From the NCBI RefSeq assembly GCF_001550155.1, contig NZ_LRUF01000026.1, positions 452,463 to 516,462 of the forward strand: a stretch of 64,000 nt of DNA, written 5' to 3'. Below are positions 52,101 to 60,210 of this stretch, piece by piece; position 1 is the stretch's first letter; each line of letters opens with the position of its first letter. The stretch comes from Pseudoalteromonas arabiensis. GTDB lineage: Bacteria; Pseudomonadota; Gammaproteobacteria; Enterobacterales; Alteromonadaceae. Made by a program: the position numbers and the translations under genes. The notes below the pieces were generated by a model. That model was given only the letters and a program-made list of their open reading frames with translations. It searched no databases and had not been told where the DNA came from.

Positions 52101-53455
52101 CAAATGAATTAAAGCAAGATACGCAAGCACAAATTTCAGAACTCTCTGATTCAGAGCCCTTATCTGAGCATGATGAAAATCTCACTGACTCACTCGAAGA
52201 TCTTGCTGATGCAGAACAAGCAATTGATGATGCCCGCGTAGAGGAGCTTGCATCGGAGTTAAACGATGATGCAGACATTGACGAAGTTGATATTGATGAA
52301 GCTATCAATACTGACTTTAGTGAAAACAGTGATGACTTGCTAGATGATGACGATAGCTTAGATGAATATGATGATCCATCATTAAAGAGTGTTGATGAGC
52401 TTCTTAGCGAAATTGGTGAAGAGGAAGAGTATGTCGCAGCACCTGACTGGTCAATAGATGAACCAAATGAAGATTTTGAAGAAGTAGAAATCGATCTTGG
52501 CGATGATCCGCTCGCTGAAGAAGAGCCTGTCGATGACGTTGATTTAGACGCTGACGATGAGCCATTATCACAAGATATGGTTACCCCAAGCCAAGAGTTG
52601 GAAGAGTATCCAGAGCTTGAATTTGATGAATTAGAAGCAGACGAGATTGCCGACGAAACAACCAATGAAACAGAGTTAACCCCGAGTCAAGCAGAGCAAG
52701 ACTTAGCAGACTCTCTTGCCACGGCGAGTGTCGATCAGCTAGACGATGACTTTGACGATGAGATTCTCATCGACAATGAGTTTACAGAAGATGACTTACT
52801 TGACTCTGATGACGAGAACACACAAGAAGATGATAACCTACTTGACTTAGGTACTGAGCACGAACAGGAGCAGACATTAGCTGATAAAGAGCCAGCTTCA
52901 ACGGATGACTTCAGTGATATTTCAGATGATGATATCGACGATGATTTCATGGCTGATCTTACGCAAACAGACTTTGATGCGTTATTGAATGAACTTGCCG
53001 AACCTGATGATAGCCATGTTGCCGATGCCAGTGAATTTGATGTTGATTTTAATGCGCTTCTAAATGAAGACCTACAAATTGACGACTTAAATAATGATGA
53101 GCTAGAAGCTACAGAACCTGACAGCACTTCAACAGAGACTACGGCCAGTGATGAGTTTGTGGATATTGATTCACTGCTAGAGCAAAGTGATGATGAAGCG
53201 CTTGATTACGAGCCTTATGACGATGTGGATATGGATGTCGGCTTAAGTGACTTTAATGATTTACTAGCAGGTGATAACCCAACAGACGTTGATGCAGAGA
53301 GCGGTGGTTATTCTGCCAAGCTTGATTTAGCAAGAGCATATATTGAAATTGACGATTTTGATTCAGCTTTACAGGCTATTGAAGATGTCATCAACAACGG
53401 CCCAGATGAAGTGCAAGCAGAGGCACAGTCGCTAAAGGCGAAGCTTAACGGGTAA
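49196..53455 (+). CDS. fimV: FimV-like cell-pole/motility protein with acidic tandem repeats
   Basis: 1419 residues. Signal peptide (MRGLATLFLLASALVITPTY), a LysM-like FimV domain (about 40-100: IKPTDTLWRIAAKVRPDNSV, LKIPTIAEM), a coiled coil (about 160-245), one transmembrane helix (about 258-280: VLGALMFIPALLVIGGVIMF), then about 1000 acidic cytoplasmic residues and a C-terminal TPR-like FimV domain (AKLDLARAYIEIDDFDSALQ). In the middle, a 40-residue unit around DDIDSLIDEAAEEQ is repeated about eleven times. FimV/HubP proteins organise the cell pole for flagella, pili and chemotaxis. RBS AAAGGA is clear. Confidence 0.92.
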   Translation: MRGLATLFLLASALVITPTYSNEGTTLKGPKGVDYGAQGRSIGPIKPTDTLWRIAAKVRPDNSVSIYQVMQALYEKNPSSFLDQNLNHMRDGAYLKIPTIAEMRAVNATLAKARSEQDDELWERKKNGTLTTAQINESQKKVTQARKVDVDEAKQELKQEINTIKAEQGTQLVELQKQFKSSVENVEEILEENNKLKNQLTGISKELETVRNQLGQDSEIQKQLKELIDKQNEIIEQQRAKKIEQDSGINFSSLLSNPFVLGALMFIPALLVIGGVIMFLKKRNRSEPESTDDDEFLPQSPSFSSEEELDPIIDSDPLVPEPEQDSDDLSVRLDDDDLEQDMLPDDDIIFDDSIDDAFDEDDDNVLNQDELEGLLSDDIVFNDDTPEQAIEDDELDSFLQQDFDQSDDDGLGDEIDLDSEASGADTSGDILSADDIDNLFENDDSLDDSLESSSSNDEMAALSEELAEEDFDIDSLIDEQQDAADDTQASIDNDDIDDLLDEPSTEPDAELIDEDDFDIDSLIDEAQTDDSEPAPVEEGDLVDVDEAEDAFDLDDIDSLIDEAAEEQNDEQAPVEPDADALVDEDEIEDDFDLDDIDSLIDEAAQDQNDEQAPVEPDAAALVDEDEIDDALDVDDIDSLIDEAAEEQNDKQAPVEPDADALVDEDDIEEGFDLDDIDSLIDEAAEEQNDEQAPVEPDADSLVDEDDIDLDDIDSLTAEATEEQADEPAHVEPDADALVDEDEIDDALDVDDIDSLIDETAQEQADEPAHVELDADALVDEDEIDDALDVDDIDSLIDEAAEEQADEPAYVEPDADALVDEDEIDDALDVDDIDSLTDEAAEEQADEPDADALVDEDELDVDDIDSLIDEAAEEQADEPDADTFVDEDDIDDALDVEDIDSLIDEAAEEQADEPAHVEPDADALVDEDDIDDVLDVDDIDSLTDEDELDDSLNGDDELALDDIDELIQEANELKQDTQAQISELSDSEPLSEHDENLTDSLEDLADAEQAIDDARVEELASELNDDADIDEVDIDEAINTDFSENSDDLLDDDDSLDEYDDPSLKSVDELLSEIGEEEEYVAAPDWSIDEPNEDFEEVEIDLGDDPLAEEEPVDDVDLDADDEPLSQDMVTPSQELEEYPELEFDELEADEIADETTNETELTPSQAEQDLADSLATASVDQLDDDFDDEILIDNEFTEDDLLDSDDENTQEDDNLLDLGTEHEQEQTLADKEPASTDDFSDISDDDIDDDFMADLTQTDFDALLNELAEPDDSHVADASEFDVDFNALLNEDLQIDDLNNDELEATEPDSTSTETTASDEFVDIDSLLEQSDDEALDYEPYDDVDMDVGLSDFNDLLAGDNPTDVDAESGGYSAKLDLARAYIEIDDFDSALQAIEDVINNGPDEVQAEAQSLKAKLNG
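50830..52040 (+). repeat. tandem 120-bp repeats inside fimV
   Basis: About eleven in-frame copies of a unit coding for DDIDSLIDEAAEEQ, a Q/D/E/P spacer and DADALVDEDEIDDALDV. Units 5, 9 and 10 are shortened at different points (missing the DALDV or PAHVEP part), a sign of recombination between copies. Confidence 0.85.
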
Positions 53456-53491
53456 AGTCATTTTTGACTAGAAAACCGAGCTATTTGAAGT

Positions 53492-53533
53492 GACCCCCAC
53501 TCGTTGGATAATCCAATTACTGGGGGTCTTTTT
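53492..53533 (+). terminator. fimV terminator
   Basis: GACCCCCA/TGGGGGTC, an 8-bp stem enclosing a smaller TTGGAT/ATCCAA hairpin, followed by a T run. The rest of the gap up to 53799 contains no gene that I can support. Confidence 0.7.
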
Positions 53534-53799
53534 ATATCCAAACTCATCGTGCTTCATATGCTGAAAAAATTGACTTTTGCCTAGTTCATCACTTGCTTAT
53601 TACAGTATAGAATCTAATTGTCATTCATAAATAATGCTGCTAACTTGTTAAAATTAAAAAGTTAGTGCTATTTTTCGGCCTTAAGTAATTGGAAATTTGG
53701 CTTAGTGTTATGGCATAAGCTTGGTATTTATTTAATGACACCTACTGGCAGGTAAGCATTAATAATTACTGTGATTTAATGTGTGTTCAGGGAAGCAGA

Positions 53800-54765
53800 A
53801 TGAAAAAACAAGTAGGAAAAATCAGTAACAGCCGAAGAGACTTACTAAAAAAAGCGACCGCAATGGCAACCATTGCAGTCGCTGGTACTGTTGTTGGAAA
53901 TGCTCAGGCGCAAACAAATGGCACACCTGTTAATGCAAGTAAAATAGAGCCTAAATATTTACCTATACCAAAACAGGTTCCTGCAACCGAAGGTGTCTTA
54001 CCTCTTTCAGGAGGAGCTGGACTTTATTATTGGGACACAGGTGGCGAGGGGCCTGTCATTATTCTTTCACACCCAGGTAGGGGGAGTGCATTAACTTGGC
54101 CTTATCAACAACCTGTTTTTGCAAAAGCTGGCTTTAGAACAGTTGCCTACTCTAGGAGAGGTTATTTTGGCTCACCCGCTGGCTCAAAAGATGATACAGG
54201 CAATTATGCTGATGATCTTAATGCATTAGTTGAGTTTTTAAGCATAGAGAAATTTCATATTCTGGGTTTGGCCGCAGGAGGCTTCGCCGTTTCGGATTAT
54301 GTTGTTTCTTACCCTGAAAAACTACTCAGTATGACAATCGTTTGCAGCTTATTCGGCTTATGGGATAAAAATATAGATGAACGGTTAGACTTTATTCTGC
54401 CTAAAGCTTTTTCTGACTTGCCGCCCGAATTTAAAGAGTTAGGAGCTTCTTACCGCTGGGCCCACCCTGATGGCGTTAGAGAATGGGTTGAAATGGCCAA
54501 AAAATCGAGAGGGGATGGAGTTTGGCATGGGCAAGAAGCTAAGAGTAAAATCACATGGGAAAAAATTAGAAACGCTAATATACCTACCTTTTTTATTACA
54601 GGGGGAGCTGATTTATATCAACCGCCTTCTATGATGCGAGCAGCTGCTCGAGAAGTTCCTCATAGTGAAACGCTTATCGTCCCAGAGGCTGGGCATGCTG
54701 TTCAGTGGGAACAACCTGAATTATTTAATAATGCCGTGCTCGACTTTATAAAAAAGCATAGTTAA
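53800..54765 (+). CDS. Tat-exported alpha/beta-hydrolase-fold protein lacking the nucleophile Ser
   Basis: 321 residues from the ATG at 53800 with AGGGAAG upstream; the in-frame ATG at 53779 lacks a site. Twin-arginine signal: NSRRDLLKKATAMATIAVAG ending AQA. The alpha/beta-hydrolase core shows LSHPGRGSALTWPYQQPVF (oxyanion loop), FITGGADLY (acid Asp) and PEAGHAVQWEQPE (His). The nucleophile elbow, normally GxSxG, reads GLAAGG, so Ala replaces Ser. It is either catalytically dead or uses a non-hydrolytic mechanism, as known for some cofactor-free dioxygenases of this fold. Product unknown. Confidence 0.75.
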   Translation: MKKQVGKISNSRRDLLKKATAMATIAVAGTVVGNAQAQTNGTPVNASKIEPKYLPIPKQVPATEGVLPLSGGAGLYYWDTGGEGPVIILSHPGRGSALTWPYQQPVFAKAGFRTVAYSRRGYFGSPAGSKDDTGNYADDLNALVEFLSIEKFHILGLAAGGFAVSDYVVSYPEKLLSMTIVCSLFGLWDKNIDERLDFILPKAFSDLPPEFKELGASYRWAHPDGVREWVEMAKKSRGDGVWHGQEAKSKITWEKIRNANIPTFFITGGADLYQPPSMMRAAAREVPHSETLIVPEAGHAVQWEQPELFNNAVLDFIKKHS

Positions 54766-54894
54766 GCATTTTTAGCATATCGTTTGCTGAGTGATATTTA
54801 ACAAACCAATTCCGGCAGGTGTTAGGCGCCGCTTCAGAGTTTAGCTAGAGGCGGAGACGCCCTGAATAAAGGAAGTTGTATTAAGGAAGATGTA

Positions 54895-55326
54895 ATGAAA
54901 TATCTAATAACTCTCGTATTATTTTTGTCGATGAACCTAAGCGCTAAAGGAGACGAGCTCTACTATAAAGCCTACGATCAAAAGGGGTTTAAGATGACGA
55001 TTGAAGAAATAGAAAGAGGCTCAAATTTTTCTATTTTAGAGGTTGATATTATTGACACGGATGCTCAAGGTGCGTTCTCTATAATTGCTGCGGCAACTTC
55101 AATTGGAACAGAGCTGGAAAAAAGCCATTTCACTGTGATAAAGGAATATAAAAAGGGCAAGCTTTATTATTACAAAATGTTTTTTACTTCGGATATTAGT
55201 AAGGATCCATCGTTGGTATTTCCCAATGAGATGAGCGAAGAGCGGCTAAATACCCATAAGGAAATCGGTTATTTATCGATAGAAGATTTTAAAGCGCCCC
55301 CTGCAGGTGAAAAATTAAATGAATAA
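54895..55326 (+). CDS. secreted protein of unknown function, 143 aa
   Basis: Signal peptide (MKYLITLVLFLSMNLSAKGD) and a small alpha/beta mature domain (YKAYDQKGFKMTIEEIERGS ... EYKKGKLYYYKMFFTSD). GGAAG lies upstream of the ATG. No family recognised. It stands between the hydrolase-fold gene and the convergent M28 peptidase. The GC-rich spacer before it (about 54818-54866) with GGCGCCGC and GGCGGAGACGCC stands out from the AT-rich surroundings. Confidence 0.6.
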   Translation: MKYLITLVLFLSMNLSAKGDELYYKAYDQKGFKMTIEEIERGSNFSILEVDIIDTDAQGAFSIIAAATSIGTELEKSHFTVIKEYKKGKLYYYKMFFTSDISKDPSLVFPNEMSEERLNTHKEIGYLSIEDFKAPPAGEKLNE

Positions 55327-55336
55327 GGCAAAAAAT

Positions 55337-55381
55337 TCGAACAATCAAATTCAATTTCATTCATCGAGTCTGATTGTTCGA
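55337..55381. repeat. 11-bp inverted repeat at convergent gene ends
   Basis: TCGAACAATCA (55337-55347) and TGATTGTTCGA (55371-55381) are perfect complements with a 23-nt loop. There is no T run, so it is a poor intrinsic terminator but may limit transcription between the converging genes. Confidence 0.5.
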
Positions 55382-55407
55382 GTTAGCGTCATTCAGCGAA
55401 TGCTTAA

Positions 55408-57051
55408 TTATTTCCTATCTTCTAAACGGCGAGCTTTGAAGTCAGAATCAGCTTTCCACTTTGGCCAATCACCGTTATTGGCAAGCTTGGCAGCAATATC
55501 AACAATCAGTTCAATATCTTGCTCAACGCCACCCATTGACCATTGTGGCGAATAGTCATCTGCTTCTTTATGGTATTTATGAGCAATGTAGTCTGGATCA
55601 GTATCACCTAGGCTCATAAACAACAAGCTAGGCACACCTTGTTTAGCTAAAGAGAAGTGGTCTGAGCGGAAAAACAGACCGTTTTGTGGTCTTGGGTCCA
55701 TTTTGACGTGGCGGCCTTGTGCTTTGGCTGCATCAGCTAGGTAGTCTTCCATTTCAGACATGCCTTTGCCGTATTGTAAAATGTAATCAACGCCATCAAG
55801 CACATTCATGCCATCAATGTTTAGTAGTGCCACCATGTGTTTTGTAGGCACAATCTCACCGGTAGCAAACTGCTCAGAGCCAATTAAGCCTGTTTCTTCT
55901 GCGGTGAAGTTGGCGAAGATAATAGAGCGTTTAAATGGCTTTTTCTTGTGCATTTCACTAAGAATGCGAGCAATTTCAATTGTCGCTGCGCTCCCAGATG
56001 CATTATCAACAGCACCATTGTAAATCTTCAGACCATCATCAGTTTGCTTGGTACCAAAATGATCCCAATGTGCACCAATAACAATGTACTCTTCAGGGGT
56101 TTGACTACCAGTGAGTGTAGCAACCACATTATGAGATTTTGCTTGTGAAATATCACTTTTAAGCGTCAGTTCGGCCTTAGCTTTTAAATCAACGGGTCGA
56201 AAGTCTGCTTTTAATGCGTTAGCTTTTTCAGTTTGATAATCAAAACCTGCTTGCGCGAATATTTCATTGGCAGCTTGTTCATCAATCCAACCCATAACAG
56301 GAACGTCTGAGGCATTTTTATCTTGGTCGATTAAGGTATATTTACTGCCGGTATTAGAGCTTTCTACAACGCCCCAAGGGTAAGCAGCAGGGGCTGTTTC
56401 GTGGACGATGAAAACAGCTTTTGCACCTTGACGTGCGCCTTCTTCGTATTTGTAAGTCCAACGACCATAATAGGTCATCGCATTACCAGTGAATAGTGTC
56501 TCATCTTGAGTAGCAAAACCTGGATCATTAACAAGTACTATGATTGTTTTGCCTTTGACATCAATATCAGCAAAGTCATTCCAGTTGTATTCTGGCGCTT
56601 TAATACCGTAGCCAACAAACACAACATCAGAACCATCGATGTTTATCTCAGGGTTAATTTGCTGCGTACGGGCGGTAAAATCACTACCCGCATTAAAGCT
56701 TAAATCACCCACTTTCAATGTCATGTTTTGATCAGGCGTGAGTTTGGCCATAGTAACAGGTTGCAAAAACTCGCCTTTGTAGCTACCTGTAAGGCCAAGC
56801 TTTTTGTATTCATTTGCTAGGTAGTTAATTGTTAGTGTTTCGCCTTCAGTGAGTGGTCCACGACCTAAAAATTCATCAGAAGCAAGTGTTTTAATATGTG
56901 AACGTACATTATCAATGCTCACAGTTTCATTGTTTATTACGCTTTCACTGGTATTTGATGCAGGCTCTGAGCAGCCCGCTAAACCAATTGCAAAGGCTAG
57001 GCTTGCGTATTTTAAGTGGGTTATCATCATTTTGTCTGGTTTATTGAACAT
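55408..57051 (-). CDS. M28-family zinc aminopeptidase, lipoprotein with PA domain
   Basis: 547 residues. Lipoprotein signal with LAFAIGLAGCSEP. A protease-associated domain (about 130-290) is inserted before the peptidase. The M28 ligands are all visible: AHWDHFG (His, Asp), GAVDNASGSA (Asp), TAEETGLIGSE (Glu pair), NIDGMN (Asp) and FRSDHFSLAKQGVPSL (His). It should release N-terminal amino acids from peptides in the periplasm or outside. Start codon uncertain: ATG 57051, or 57030 (seven codons later), as the GAGG site is very close to the first. Confidence 0.88.
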   Translation of the reverse strand: MFNKPDKMMITHLKYASLAFAIGLAGCSEPASNTSESVINNETVSIDNVRSHIKTLASDEFLGRGPLTEGETLTINYLANEYKKLGLTGSYKGEFLQPVTMAKLTPDQNMTLKVGDLSFNAGSDFTARTQQINPEINIDGSDVVFVGYGIKAPEYNWNDFADIDVKGKTIIVLVNDPGFATQDETLFTGNAMTYYGRWTYKYEEGARQGAKAVFIVHETAPAAYPWGVVESSNTGSKYTLIDQDKNASDVPVMGWIDEQAANEIFAQAGFDYQTEKANALKADFRPVDLKAKAELTLKSDISQAKSHNVVATLTGSQTPEEYIVIGAHWDHFGTKQTDDGLKIYNGAVDNASGSAATIEIARILSEMHKKKPFKRSIIFANFTAEETGLIGSEQFATGEIVPTKHMVALLNIDGMNVLDGVDYILQYGKGMSEMEDYLADAAKAQGRHVKMDPRPQNGLFFRSDHFSLAKQGVPSLLFMSLGDTDPDYIAHKYHKEADDYSPQWSMGGVEQDIELIVDIAAKLANNGDWPKWKADSDFKARRLEDRK

Positions 57052-57104
57052 ATCCTCACTATATTAGCAGGGAGTGAGGCTGTCCACAAAGACGCTTTCA
57101 ATAA

Positions 57105-57354
57105 CTAATTATTCAGGATAAAGGGATAGTCATGCACTTTCATCCTTTCAATTTTACTACTATTGGGCTCTGCATCAATCTTCTTTCCAGAAATGAATCG
57201 TTTTAAGATACCTCGTGTTTTCTTAAAGCGAGGTCTTTCAACTTGAGCGCTATTGTGAAACTTGCCGCCTGTTAATTGTGCTGAGTGGCGATTGCTAGCT
57301 ATGTTAGAAATTTTATATTGCCACTAAAGTTACACTGTTTAGTGTCGTTTTCAT
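57105..57354 (-). pseudogene. remnant of an MBL-fold hydrolase N-terminus
   Basis: On the minus strand, 57323-57105 encodes 72 protein-like residues without a start codon (NRHSAQLTGGKFHNSAQVER, FKKTRGILKRFISGKKIDAE, PNSSKIERM...). The pattern resembles the N-terminus of NAPE-PLD/RomA-type metallo-beta-lactamase-fold proteins. An ATG with MKTTLNSVTLVAI lies upstream (57354) in another frame, so one frameshift separates them. The catalytic part is absent. It faces away from the tetR-type gene, whose ancestor probably controlled it. Confidence 0.4.
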
Positions 57355-57377
57355 GGTTTACATCAAAAGTAAACCAT
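57353..57377. promoter_or_regulatory. probable TetR-type operator
   Basis: ATGGTTTAC and GTAAACCAT form 9-bp perfect arms with a 7-nt centre, about 50 bp before the TetR-family gene and at the start of the divergent gene remnant. This is the usual place for an autoregulatory operator. Confidence 0.5.
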
Positions 57378-57429
57378 ATAGTGCAATTTTTGTTTTTGCG
57401 TTACACTGGCTAGGTAATCGGAGGGGTCG

Positions 57430-58023
57430 ATGAAATTATCACAAAGAAAGCGATTAGATATTTTAAATGCTGCAGAAACTCTTTTTTTTCAACAAGGGTT
57501 TGAGCATACCAGTATGGATCAGGTAGCGAGTGTAGCTGGGGTTTCGAAGCGAACGGTTTACAACCACTTTGAGAATAAGGATGTGTTGTTTCAGGCTATT
57601 TTAGTCTTTATGTTTGAAAAAGTACGTAAAGACAATGCTGTGCTCTTTAATAGCGATAAACCCGTCAATGAGCAGCTTACACAAATAGCCGAACAAGAAG
57701 TTGCTTTATTAACTTCTAAGGCGTTTTTAAAAGTAGCAAAAGTTGCCTTTATGCAGATGTTACAGCAACCTGACTTGGCCAAATCACTTGCTAACAATAG
57801 TATGGGGTGTATGCAAGATTTAGTGACGTTTTTAGAACAAGCCACGCTTGCTCAAAAACTACAAGTTGAAGATGCAGAGTTTGCAGCTAAACAGTTTGTC
57901 TACCAATTAAAGTCATTAATTTTTTATCCGTTACTTTATGGGGTTGAGCAACAAGACAGTAAAGCTAACACAGAGATCATTAGGCAAACGGTTAAAATGT
58001 TTTTAGCCCGATACCAAGTTTAA
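57430..58023 (+). CDS. TetR-family regulator (AefR-like C-terminus)
   Basis: 197 residues with GGAGGGG before the ATG. The N-terminal HTH is typical (ILNAAETLFFQQGFEHTSMD then QVASVAGVSKRTVYNHFENKDVLF). The C-terminal domain with LNFL-like helices and YQLKSLIFYPLLYG fits the AefR/TetR_C_7 type. It likely binds the inverted repeat at 57353-57377. It is followed by the DUF218 gene after 9 bp, so they form one unit. Confidence 0.85.
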   Translation: MKLSQRKRLDILNAAETLFFQQGFEHTSMDQVASVAGVSKRTVYNHFENKDVLFQAILVFMFEKVRKDNAVLFNSDKPVNEQLTQIAEQEVALLTSKAFLKVAKVAFMQMLQQPDLAKSLANNSMGCMQDLVTFLEQATLAQKLQVEDAEFAAKQFVYQLKSLIFYPLLYGVEQQDSKANTEIIRQTVKMFLARYQV

Positions 58024-58032
58024 GGACTGCAA

Positions 58033-58539
58033 ATGAAAACAGGGATTGTCGTACTCGGTGCACCTAATGACGCGGATGGCAGCTTATCGGTAATTGCAAA
58101 AAGTCGTTGTGATAAAGCATTCGAGGTGTATTTAAATAACCCAGATAGCTATATTTTATGTACTGGGGGGTACGGTAGTTTTAATCTCAGTGCTCACCCA
58201 CATGGTTATTTAACGCAGCGATATTTAATGAGCTTAGGGGTTGCTGAAAAAGTTTTTTTAGATAATGCACCCAGCCGGTTTACGTTAGAAGATGCGACAC
58301 TTGCAAAACCTATTTTAGAAGCAGCGGGCATTCAAAAGTTAATTTTAGTCAGTTCAGAGTTTCACATTGAGCGTGTTGGGTATGTTTTTAAGCACGTGTT
58401 TCCTTCTATGATTTTGCAGACTGTGTCGGCTATAACGCCCATCTCTGAAGCTGAACTTGTTAAACTATACGCTCATGAGCAGTCTGCAATGCTCAGAGAA
58501 GAAGAGAATATTAAGCAACTAAAAAACCGCGAATTATAA
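58033..58539 (+). CDS. DUF218 (SanA/YdcF/ElyC-like) protein
   Basis: 168 residues. Family motifs: IVVLGAPNDADGSLS, YILCTGGYGSFN, FLDNAPSRFTLEDATLAKPI and LVSSEFHIERVGYVFKH. Unlike SanA or ElyC it has no membrane helix, so it is cytoplasmic, as YdcF. The fold binds nucleotides or similar ligands in YdcF, but a reaction is not known. It is cotranscribed with the TetR regulator. Confidence 0.75.
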   Translation: MKTGIVVLGAPNDADGSLSVIAKSRCDKAFEVYLNNPDSYILCTGGYGSFNLSAHPHGYLTQRYLMSLGVAEKVFLDNAPSRFTLEDATLAKPILEAAGIQKLILVSSEFHIERVGYVFKHVFPSMILQTVSAITPISEAELVKLYAHEQSAMLREEENIKQLKNREL

Positions 58540-58556
58540 AATATCGCGGCTTTTTT
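58523..58556. terminator. terminator shared by DUF218 gene and lipA
   Basis: CCGCGA/TCGCGG stem flanked by A and T runs, which makes it useful on both strands between converging genes. Confidence 0.7.
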
Positions 58557-58575
58557 AGTTTTATATATTGGCGTA

Positions 58576-59541
58576 TTATTTTACTTCTTTACCAGCTGCT
58601 TGTTGGTCAGCATGATAGCTTGAGCGAACAAACGGGCCGCAGGCAGCATGCGTAAAGCCAATCTCATCTGCATAGTCTTTTAAGGCATCAAACTCTACTG
58701 GCGGCACGTAACGCTTTACTGCTAGGTGGTGTTTAGATGGTTGTAGGTATTGACCTACAGTTAGCATATCAACGTTATTTTCGCGAAGGTCGCGTAGCAC
58801 TTCTTCAATTTCGCTAATTTCTTCACCTAAACCTACCATCAAGCCAGATTTCGTTTTCACATTAGGGTGTGCTTCTTTAAAACGGCGTAATAGCTCTAGT
58901 GACCATTTATAGTCAGCCCCTGGACGAGCAAGCTTGTATAAACGCGGTGCAGTCTCTAGGTTATGATTAAATACATCAGGGGGTGTTTCAATTAAGATAT
59001 CAAGCGCACGGTCCATACGGCCACGGAAATCAGGCACAAGGATTTCAATTGTGATCGCAGGGTTATGCTTGCGAATCTCGCGGATACAATCAGCAAAGTG
59101 TTGTGCACCACCATCGCGTAAATCATCACGATCAACTGATGTGATTACAACGTAGCTTAGCTTCATATCTTTGATAGTCAGTGCCAGTTTCTCTGGCTCT
59201 GCAGCATCTGGCTTTAATGGACGGCCGTGGGCAACATCACAGAATGGACAGCGACGTGTACAAATTGCACCTAGAATCATAAAGGTCGCAGTACCGTGGT
59301 TGAAACATTCAGATAGGTTAGGGCACGATGCTTCTTCACATACTGAGTGTAAACCATGCTTACGCATAGCTTGTTTAATGCCATCAATACGTTCGGTTGA
59401 TTTTGGTAAGCGAATTTTTAGCCATTCTGGCTTACGCAACATCTCGTTTTTTTCAGTTGGTAAAACTTTAACTGGGATCAGTGCCATTTTCTCTGCATCA
59501 CGCAGTTTTACGCCTGGTTCCATTTTGACTGGTTTATTCAT
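58576..59541 (-). CDS. lipA: lipoyl synthase
   Basis: 321 residues. The auxiliary cluster ligands are in VCEEASCPNLSECFNHG (CxxxxCxxxxxC) and the radical-SAM cluster in CTRRCPFC; the C-terminal RSSYHADQ motif holds the conserved Ser. It inserts two sulfurs into octanoyl groups on lipoyl domains. Its ATG overlaps the lipB stop (ATGA), so the two are translationally coupled. Confidence 0.97.
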   Translation of the reverse strand: MNKPVKMEPGVKLRDAEKMALIPVKVLPTEKNEMLRKPEWLKIRLPKSTERIDGIKQAMRKHGLHSVCEEASCPNLSECFNHGTATFMILGAICTRRCPFCDVAHGRPLKPDAAEPEKLALTIKDMKLSYVVITSVDRDDLRDGGAQHFADCIREIRKHNPAITIEILVPDFRGRMDRALDILIETPPDVFNHNLETAPRLYKLARPGADYKWSLELLRRFKEAHPNVKTKSGLMVGLGEEISEIEEVLRDLRENNVDMLTVGQYLQPSKHHLAVKRYVPPVEFDALKDYADEIGFTHAACGPFVRSSYHADQQAAGKEVK

Positions 59542-60191
59542 TCGTTTTCAAACCCTTCAGTGTGCTTAACCACAGTAGCATTAAGCTTTTTAATCATGTG
59601 TTTTACAAGCCCTGCACCTGCTTGCTCGAGGTTTTGTGGGCCATTTAGGTCAGTTGTTTGCACCATGTTCATACCTGCATAGCCGCATGGATTGATCCGT
59701 AAAAAAGGCGCTAAATCCATGTTTACATTCAGTGCTAAACCGTGAAAAGAGCAGCCGCGACGGACACGAAGACCAAGTGAGGCTACTTTACTATCGTTTA
59801 CGTAGACACCCGGTGCATCGGCTTTGGCGTAAGCATCAATATCATAATCTTTAAGCGTATCTATAATACACTCTTCTAACCAAGTGACGAGTTCACGCAC
59901 ACCAATATTTAAACGACGTAAATTAAACAGCACGTACATCATTTGTTGGCCTGGTCCGTGATAGGTAACTTGGCCACCACGATCCACTTGAATAACTTCA
60001 ATATCACCCGTGTTTAGCAAGTGTTCTGCTTTACCAGCTTGGCCTTGTGTAAATACTGGTTCGTGTTCTACTAACCAGATTTCATCCGCGGTATGTTCAT
60101 CACGAGTATCAGTAAAAGATTGCATTTTTTGCCAAATAGGCATGTAACGCTGACGACCTAACTGACGAACGATTAATTCTCTTTCGCTCAC
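59538..60191 (-). CDS. lipB: octanoyltransferase
   Basis: 217 residues. Signature RGGQVTYHGPGQQMMYVLFN, the catalytic Lys in DSKVASLGLRVRRGCSFHGL, and the catalytic Cys in INPCGYAGM. It transfers octanoate from ACP to lipoyl domains, giving the LipA substrate. The order ybeD-lipB-lipA is standard. Confidence 0.96.
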   Translation of the reverse strand: MSERELIVRQLGRQRYMPIWQKMQSFTDTRDEHTADEIWLVEHEPVFTQGQAGKAEHLLNTGDIEVIQVDRGGQVTYHGPGQQMMYVLFNLRRLNIGVRELVTWLEECIIDTLKDYDIDAYAKADAPGVYVNDSKVASLGLRVRRGCSFHGLALNVNMDLAPFLRINPCGYAGMNMVQTTDLNGPQNLEQAGAGLVKHMIKKLNATVVKHTEGFENE

Positions 60192-60210
60192 GACTTACTC
60201 CGTAATCAGC

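Noticed and set aside
51013..52665. 550-codon serine-rich ORF on the minus strand within fimV
   Set aside because: It is the reverse complement of the acidic Asp/Glu/Ala repeats, which gives long serine/threonine runs with no stop. FimV on the plus strand is clearly real.
54780..54850. Possible integron attC site (ATTTAAC ... GTTAGGC) before the 143-aa gene
   Set aside because: The two core-like sequences are not complementary, they are only about 20 bp apart, no L-box pair is visible and no integrase or further cassettes are seen.
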